From Chitinophagales bacterium (lineage in GTDB: Bacteria; Bacteroidota; Bacteroidia; Chitinophagales; Chitinophagaceae), in the NCBI GenBank assembly GCA_020636495.1, contig JACJXQ010000008.1:434001-498000 (forward strand): a stretch of DNA of 64,000 bases, in the 5' to 3' direction. Both the position numbers and the translations under genes were made by a program. Positions 59,074-64,000 of the stretch are shown here, piece after piece. The notes below the pieces were generated by a model, which saw only the letters and a list, made by a program, of their open reading frames with translations, had not been told where the DNA came from and made no database searches. Numbering within the stretch: position 1 is the stretch's first letter; each line of letters begins with the position of its first letter.

Positions 59074-59574
59074 TTAGGCCTTTGGTGCAGGGTTCCTTTT
59101 AGCAAAAGCAGCACCTATGAGGGAAAAGATAGCTCCAAAAAACATCGTACCGAAAATGACGCCGCCTACCATGAATGGGATAAAGAACTTTTTGGTCATC
59201 TCAAGCCCCATCTCTATCTGTTCATCGGTCATATTCGGGTTCTTGGCCATCTGCTCTGCTGCCATTTCCATCGACTTGTCTTTCATTTCAGGAAATATCA
59301 GGTAGACAGAAAGAAAAGTCCATGCCAGCAATACAAGCGCTGTAATGGCACTACTTTTAAAACCACTGGTGAATACACTGCCATAAGTTACATTGGCATC
59401 ATTGGCTTTTGAATAAGCTTGCGCGTTCAGTATAATACCTATCAGAAAGGGTACATACTGGACATAGCCTGCCCAGCCTGTCTTAAAGGTTAGTCCTGTT
59501 ACGTAAAAGATAACATTGACGATGATCATTGCCAGTGCTGTTACAAGGCCGTATGTTTTATGTGTCTGGGTCAT
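59074..59574 (-). CDS. DUF4199 membrane protein
   Basis: A 166-residue protein with four predicted membrane helices, opening QTHKTYGLVTALAMIIVNVIFYV, with a polar helical insert (EMAAEQMAKNPNMTDEQIEMGLEM) between helices 3 and 4. This is the Bacteroidota family DUF4199, found with glycosyltransferase 2 and dihydroorotase-like genes as here, of unknown function. It starts 4 bases after the dihydroorotase-like gene and probably is translated with it. Confidence 0.88.
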   Translation of the reverse strand: MTQTHKTYGLVTALAMIIVNVIFYVTGLTFKTGWAGYVQYVPFLIGIILNAQAYSKANDANVTYGSVFTSGFKSSAITALVLLAWTFLSVYLIFPEMKDKSMEMAAEQMAKNPNMTDEQIEMGLEMTKKFFIPFMVGGVIFGTMFFGAIFSLIGAAFAKRNPAPKA

Positions 59575-59578
59575 TTTA

Positions 59579-60877
59579 TTATTGATTTAGTTTGATATTG
59601 TTGTTATTCACCACGCCTATTACTTTGCCGGGTAGCTCTTTGCCAATAAAAGGATTGTTGGCAGATGCGGATGTCATCTTATTCAGTACAACTTTTCCTT
59701 TTGCAGAGAAGAGGGTCATATTGGCGGGCTTGCCTTTTTGCAGTCCATCCTGGGCCAGGCCGAATATCTCGCGTGGCTTGTTGGCAAATGCATCCACTAT
59801 GCTTTCCAGTTCTGCCTTATCGCCTACACCTTCAAGAGCAATGTTGAAGGCAATCTCCTGTATATTCATGCCGTATGCCGCATATTCAAATTCTTTCACT
59901 TTGGCATCCCAGTCTTGCGGGCGGTGGTGCGATGTGATGCAGTCTATGGTGCCATCTTTCAGTCCTTTGATCAATGCCTGCCTGTCTTTCTCTGTTCTTA
60001 GCGGTGGTGTTACCTTATACATGCTGCTGTAACCCACCAGTGCCTCATCGGTCAGTGCCAGGTGGTAGGGGGTAACGGAGCAGGTAACGTTCAGTTTTTC
60101 TTTTTTGGCTTTGCGTATCATATCCAGGCCGGCGGCGGTAGATATACCTGTAAAGTGCAACCTTGAACCCGTATACTTCAGCAACTGCAGGTCACGGTAG
60201 ATGATAATGGTTTCTGCCTCAGGTGGTATACCCGCCATACCTATGCGTGTCGACACGGCTCCTTCATGCATCAGCCCTGTGCTGGCTATGGAATCATCCT
60301 GCGGTATTTGTATCAAAGTACCATTGAATGCTTTTACATATTCCAGTGCTTTCAACATCAGGTTCGATGTCTGTACCGGCTTCCAGCCATCAGTAAATGC
60401 AATGGCACCATGTGCCTGCATGTCCATCATCTCGGCCAGGTTTTTACCCTCGATATTCTGGGAAATACTACCCATAGGATGCAGGTTTACAATATTGCCT
60501 GCTGCCTTTTTCAGTAAAAATTCAACTACTGACTTTGTGCTGACTACAGGGTCTGTATTTGGTGCCAGGAATACATCTGTAAAACCACCGGCTGCCGCTG
60601 CAGCAAGGCCGCTTTGTATCGTTTCTTTCTGCTCATGTCCCGGTTCGGCATAGTCTGCCATTATATCCACCCAACCTTTGCTTACCGATATCGGGCCTTC
60701 ACTTTTAGCAGATGTATATACTTTTTTGCCATCTACTTCTATACTGCTTTCACCGGTTTTTTTTGCAGATGCGGCTATCTTGCTGATGATACCATCTTTA
60801 ATAGTAATATCAACGACCTTGTTATGAAATTCCGACGTCGTGTCAGTGATCTTAGCCTGTAGAATGTGCACTTGCAT
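59579..60877 (-). CDS. Dihydroorotase-like protein lacking metal ligands
   Basis: A 432-residue amidohydrolase of the class I dihydroorotase kind. The fold is intact (GGFTDVFLAPNTDP, GAIAFTDGWKPV, TCSVTPYHLALTDEALVGY, VTPPLRTEKDRQALIKGLKDGTIDCITSHH), but the metal-binding motif that should read near HVHLREPG is MADYAEPG (residues 73-80), so both first His ligands are absent, and the usual TDHAPH near the C-terminus is TSHHRP. A non-catalytic dihydroorotase partner is known in some bacteria, where it supports aspartate transcarbamoylase; a comparable role here is inference. Operon with BatA upstream, DUF4199 and GT2 downstream. Confidence 0.85.
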   Translation of the reverse strand: MQVHILQAKITDTTSEFHNKVVDITIKDGIISKIAASAKKTGESSIEVDGKKVYTSAKSEGPISVSKGWVDIMADYAEPGHEQKETIQSGLAAAAAGGFTDVFLAPNTDPVVSTKSVVEFLLKKAAGNIVNLHPMGSISQNIEGKNLAEMMDMQAHGAIAFTDGWKPVQTSNLMLKALEYVKAFNGTLIQIPQDDSIASTGLMHEGAVSTRIGMAGIPPEAETIIIYRDLQLLKYTGSRLHFTGISTAAGLDMIRKAKKEKLNVTCSVTPYHLALTDEALVGYSSMYKVTPPLRTEKDRQALIKGLKDGTIDCITSHHRPQDWDAKVKEFEYAAYGMNIQEIAFNIALEGVGDKAELESIVDAFANKPREIFGLAQDGLQKGKPANMTLFSAKGKVVLNKMTSASANNPFIGKELPGKVIGVVNNNNIKLNQ

Positions 60878-60881
60878 ATGG

Positions 60882-62918
60882 CTATTGAGTAGCAGCTGTT
60901 GGTTTGCGAAGGCTGCCGGCTAAAACCCATGTTTCAGCGGCCAGCATTATCACGGCTAAAATAACACAAAGTTTCCAAAGCGGGAAACTGCCCCACCTGT
61001 TGTAACCACCAGTAGTGCCGATTGTATCAGCACTCACTATTTCTACATCAATGCCCGGCCATAACTTGTTCAGTTGCCCGGGATCTATTGTTGCCAGTTG
61101 CGATTCTGTCCTGCTGCTGTTAACGGCAATTACCGTCGTATCGCTGCCCTGTGCCCACAGGCTGTAGAATCCCGGTTGGTGAACCACATCATCTATGAAC
61201 ACATTCAGCCCTGCACCATATCCATGTTGTGTTGGTATTGCATCGCTGCCCTGTGTATAAAGATGCACCATATTGCGCTCATTAGCCTTGTTCAAAGGCA
61301 GGTAAGCAGGTTCATTGTTGCCCAGCGTCAAAGCATACATATTTCCTCCGTTGGTGCTTATACCCATACGGTACAGGAATGGGGCAAAGAAATAGCCGGA
61401 GGTGAAATTCCCGGATTGCAGATCGATACCAGTAGTCAATACGTATAATTTTCCGTTTTGCGGGCTGTATTGTGCAAACAGCGGGTCGCCGTTGCGAAAG
61501 CTGAGGACGGACTGCCTGTTGGCAGTGATACCTGAATTTATAACATAGTGCCAGTTTGCTACGGGCAACTGTACATTTTCGGGCACCTGTTCAAAAAGGT
61601 CGCGCACCAGGTCGCTGCCTTGTTGTAATGATGTTGCAGCCTGTGTAACGGTATCAATATTTGTAATGGACAGGTCTGCTATTTCTGCCAGTCCTTCGTT
61701 CATTTCGGCGATGTTATTGGTTTTGCCCGGGAATAGGCATACGGTCTGGCCTTGTTGCAGGGCCAGGGCTATCTGCTTGCCCAGCGCCGGGCTGATCCTT
61801 GTGCATCCGTTTACTATCACCAGGCTGTAAGTACTCCAATCTGCAGGTGGGTTATCTATGTTGGCATTGTTCAGCCTGAAGCCATTGTAGGCACGGAATG
61901 CTGCCTGAATGTAGGGGCTGGGTTGTCCTTCGTTCAGCGCCAGTACACTCAGGTTGGGCGCACTTCGTGCCGTGATACGAAAGGTATCGTCAAATTTTAC
62001 CGACTCATCATCAATCACCAGTTCTGCTCTTTGCCAACCTGCATCATTTGCCCTGAAGGATAGTGTATCAATACTTTGGTTGTCCTCATCAAAGCTGATG
62101 GTGGCAGCACTTTTTATCTGTCCGTTTACCAGCAGGTTCAGAACGGGCGCCTGCCCCGGCGCCTTGCCCGATACCCTGCTTCTGACTATCAACTGGTTGC
62201 TTTCCCCTGTTTGTAAGACGGGGTCAACCAGGTAGGCTGTGTCAATGAATATGTTCAATGGTTCAGTACCGTTTACAGGCAAGGCATATACTGTAATGTT
62301 ATCATCAGCTTCAGGCGGATCACTTACGGCTACCTGTTGCATGTCCGAATAGTAATATAGGTCGGCACCAGGTATAGCTTCCGATTCAGTGATACTTTTG
62401 AGCAGGGACAGCACCTGCCGGGCCGTTTTAGTAGTGGACGATAATTCAATCCCGTTCACCTCGTTTAAGACTTTGTCAGCAGGCATAGGGCGATAACTTA
62501 CAGGACGGTCGTTGGTCAGTAGCACGAACTTTGTGCCCGGTGCTGCATTCTTCACCTGTCTGCGCGCAGCAGATTTTGCTATGTCCAGCAGGCGCTGTGC
62601 GTCCTTTCTCAGGCCCATGCTGCCTGAGTTGTCTATATATATCGCCTGCAGCCGGTTTTCGGTTGCTTTCTTATCGCCGTTGGTAAAAAAGGGCTGCGCA
62701 AAGGCCAGTACCAGCAGTGCCAGGAACAACATCCTGAGTGCCAGCAGCAGCTTATACCGTACCTGTGATTGCTTTTGTGAGCGCAGCTGTATATTCTTCA
62801 GGAAACGGGTATGCGGGAAATACACCGTTTTATACCTGCGCAGGTTGAACAGGTGTATCAGCACCGGGATAGCCAATGCCAGTGCCGCGGTAAGGAATAA
62901 GGGGTATATAAAACTCAC
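60882..62918 (-). CDS. BatA/VWA-domain membrane protein
   Basis: A 678-residue protein with an N-terminal BatA domain: two membrane helices (SFIYPLFLTAALALAIPVLIHLFNLRRYKTVYFP, and RYKLLLALRMLFLALLVLAFAQPFF), then a von Willebrand factor A domain with a MIDAS motif IDNSGSMG, long beta-rich periplasmic segments, and a final membrane helix near 650-670. BatA-like proteins occur in aerotolerance (Bat) operons and in clusters with MoxR ATPases; neither accompanies it here. The start is GTG at 62918, and a TATATTTG box ends just 4 nt before it. Confidence 0.87.
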   Translation of the reverse strand: MSFIYPLFLTAALALAIPVLIHLFNLRRYKTVYFPHTRFLKNIQLRSQKQSQVRYKLLLALRMLFLALLVLAFAQPFFTNGDKKATENRLQAIYIDNSGSMGLRKDAQRLLDIAKSAARRQVKNAAPGTKFVLLTNDRPVSYRPMPADKVLNEVNGIELSSTTKTARQVLSLLKSITESEAIPGADLYYYSDMQQVAVSDPPEADDNITVYALPVNGTEPLNIFIDTAYLVDPVLQTGESNQLIVRSRVSGKAPGQAPVLNLLVNGQIKSAATISFDEDNQSIDTLSFRANDAGWQRAELVIDDESVKFDDTFRITARSAPNLSVLALNEGQPSPYIQAAFRAYNGFRLNNANIDNPPADWSTYSLVIVNGCTRISPALGKQIALALQQGQTVCLFPGKTNNIAEMNEGLAEIADLSITNIDTVTQAATSLQQGSDLVRDLFEQVPENVQLPVANWHYVINSGITANRQSVLSFRNGDPLFAQYSPQNGKLYVLTTGIDLQSGNFTSGYFFAPFLYRMGISTNGGNMYALTLGNNEPAYLPLNKANERNMVHLYTQGSDAIPTQHGYGAGLNVFIDDVVHQPGFYSLWAQGSDTTVIAVNSSRTESQLATIDPGQLNKLWPGIDVEIVSADTIGTTGGYNRWGSFPLWKLCVILAVIMLAAETWVLAGSLRKPTAATQ

Positions 62919-62922
62919 AACT

Positions 62923-62930
62923 CAAATATA
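62923..62930 (-). promoter_or_regulatory. -7 box with leaderless spacing before the BatA gene
   Basis: TATATTTG on the minus strand, then AGTT, then the GTG start; no strong -33 element. Confidence 0.45.
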
Positions 62931-63050
62931 AGGTTATTGATACGCCAAAGGATAAAAATGAAAAACAAAAACTGTTAATGTTTCGTGTATGGTACAATGC
63001 AAGTATGCGGTAATATGATTATTCGTAGCTTTATCACTACATAACTCACT

Positions 63051-63428
63051 ATGGCACCTTTTCATCTTTTGGGCAACATCATCTGGCTGGTCTTCGGCGG
63101 GCTTATCAGTGCGCTGATCTATTTTGTTTGTGGTGTACTGTTTACACTAACCATCATAGGTATCCCGTTTGGTATACAATGTTTCAAAATAGCCGGGCTG
63201 GTGCTGGCGCCTTTTGGCAGGGAGGTGGTGAGCAGCAGCAGCAATAGCGGTTGCCTGGCCACACTGTTCAATATCATATGGATACTCTGTGGAGGCTTAT
63301 GGACAGCCATTACCCATATCGTATTTGGTATACTGCTTTATATCACCATTATCGGCATACCTTTCGGCAGGCAGCATTTTAAGTTGGTAGAGATCAGCCT
63401 GATGCCCTTTGGCAAACGGGTATTATAG
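63051..63428 (+). CDS. YccF-domain membrane protein
   Basis: A 125-residue inner-membrane protein with two tandem YccF domains: GNIIWLVFGGLISALIYFVCGVL and IPFGIQCFKIAGLVLAPFGREV in the first, FNIIWILCGGLWTAITHIVFGIL and IPFGRQHFKLVEISLMPFGKRV in the second. Function unknown. The gene stands alone; a TAGCTTTA box lies 17 nt before the ATG. Confidence 0.9.
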   Translation: MAPFHLLGNIIWLVFGGLISALIYFVCGVLFTLTIIGIPFGIQCFKIAGLVLAPFGREVVSSSSNSGCLATLFNIIWILCGGLWTAITHIVFGILLYITIIGIPFGRQHFKLVEISLMPFGKRVL

Positions 63429-63741
63429 ATGTTACGCCTCTCGTTTTGTTTCCCCGGCATATAAATTGTTCCCGTTTTGTTTCCATCAATGCACTGAAAC
63501 AGCTTGTTTGGTTCCTTGTATTTTGCTGATAGTCAAATTTTTACGCTGTTTTGTTTCCAAATGTTTCCCAAAACAGAAGAAAAATATAAAGGCCTTCGGA
63601 ACATTGTGTTGTTCATTAAATAAAGAGCGTAAGTATCATTTACAAAAAATATACTTACGCAAAAATACGTAAAAAATAACAATTAATGCTATTTATTTTT
63701 TAGTTGATGTCATTTAGTAGGCGTGTGTTATATGCCACCTA
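63429..63741. other. AT-rich gene-free region with GTTTTGTTTCC repeats
   Basis: No gene. GTTTTGTTTCC occurs at 63443-63453, 63474-63484 and 63548-63558. A 10-bp inverted repeat GCGTAAGTAT/ATACTTACGC (63627-63636 with 63651-63660) followed on the minus strand by a T-rich tract may end the cytochrome transcript. Confidence 0.55.
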
Positions 63742-64000
63742 TCAGTTGTTTTGCATGCCTGCCTCAACCCATTTTTCCACCTGCCTTATCTCGCAATTGG
63801 TCAGTTTTAATCCTCCCTGTGGCATAGCCTGGTAGCCTGGCTCATAGTTGATACATTTTACCAGGTTCTTGTTTTGTACGGCACTTTTCACCGCAGTATA
63901 ATCCGTTAGTACTAAATTGCCCTGGGGTGTAGTGCCACTGTGGCAGCCCGTACAGTATTTTTGCATCAGTGGCTCAATGGCTGCAGCATATGTGAAATTG
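63742..64000 (-). CDS. Cytochrome c-like protein, C-terminal part (cut by window edge)
   Basis: The minus strand is open from base 64000 to a stop at 63742; an internal ATG at 63966 is not the start, since NFTYAAAIEPL precedes it in frame. The visible 85 residues hold a haem-binding CTGCH (in QKYCTGCHSG) and an axial-ligand Met in YQAMPQGGLKL, as in small class I cytochromes c and in the c-type domains attached to DUF1588/PSD1-like or planctomycete-type proteins. A truncated view; full domain content unknown. Confidence 0.8.
   Translation of the reverse strand, partial: NFTYAAAIEPLMQKYCTGCHSGTTPQGNLVLTDYTAVKSAVQNKNLVKCINYEPGYQAMPQGGLKLTNCEIRQVEKWVEAGMQNN

Noticed and set aside
63443..63558. 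Integrase attachment site
   Set aside because: The repeats are short, unevenly spaced, and no integrase or tRNA gene lies nearby; noted as repeats only.
1..64000. tRNA or rRNA genes
   Set aside because: All gaps between genes were read for cloverleaf arms and T-loop sequences; none were found.

Overview
The window is a 64 kb piece of a Bacteroidota chromosome, most likely from the Chitinophagales/Sphingobacteriales side of the phylum. This rests on SusC-like and beta-barrel TonB-dependent receptors, a protein with a C-terminal type IX secretion sorting domain, many families largely confined to this phylum (DUF4293, DUF4199, BatA, TIGR02757), and repeated promoters of the Bacteroidota form TTTG/TTG - about 19 bp - TAnnTTTG. 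Most of it is ordinary housekeeping DNA. No tRNA, rRNA, CRISPR array or intact transposon was seen.

Layout: 1-5.1 kb, end of a polytopic membrane protein, a DUF4382 lipoprotein, a TonB receptor with its small partner gene, and an orphan nucleotidyltransferase with altered catalytic acids. 5.2-10.2 kb, a membrane protein, a secreted beta-propeller (T9SS cargo), serS and a DUF4293 protein. 10.2-15.3 kb (minus), an outer-membrane protein, pepP, and a tight operon of LpxH-like hydrolase, SixA phosphatase and a sugar-kinase/RapZ fusion. 15.3-18 kb, an AT-rich island with two overlapping HNH-nuclease-like genes preceded by a GC-rich structured repeat. 18-20.9 kb, a SAM-I riboswitch with terminator controlling a Met-biosynthesis PLP enzyme and homoserine dehydrogenase. 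20.9-28.5 kb, small metabolic genes, cyclophilin, CorA, a nucleotidyltransferase/SDR/methyltransferase operon, a Wzz-like protein and methylmalonyl-CoA epimerase. 28.6-30.8 kb, iscS-iscU-iscA. 30.8-37.2 kb (minus), DUF349 protein, DUF4197 protein, a large TonB-type receptor, half a transketolase and a SUI1-type initiation factor. 37.2-42.1 kb (minus), a DUF3570/DUF4266/ApbE/thioredoxin envelope-redox operon, an EamA transporter and a MurG-like glycosyltransferase. 42.1-44.4 kb, two tiny genes and a pair of ferritin-like proteins. 44.4-52.2 kb, priA, clpX, thyA-folA, a glycosyltransferase, gamma-carbonic anhydrase and an outer-membrane protein. 52.3-58 kb, the fused acyl-CoA mutase IcmF, a hypothetical secreted protein and a PadR/membrane-protein pair. 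58-64 kb, the BatA - dihydroorotase-like - DUF4199 - glycosyltransferase operon, a YccF protein and the end of a cytochrome c-like gene.

Most worth following: (1) the overlapping HNH pair at 15.85-17.94 kb, AT-rich and unlike its neighbours, a candidate undescribed two-gene system; (2) the DUF4266 lipoprotein at 38.5 kb, whose tail nearly matches an FMN-acceptor motif and sits next to the FMN transferase ApbE; (3) a set of genes (yciH, eamA, batA, transketolase) whose -7 promoter box ends only 4-5 nt before the start codon, implying leaderless mRNAs; (4) a MurG-like gene whose only fitting start is ATC; (5) several apparently degenerate enzymes (dihydroorotase, ferritin-like, nucleotidyltransferase); (6) a nine-G tract inside the Wzz-like gene.
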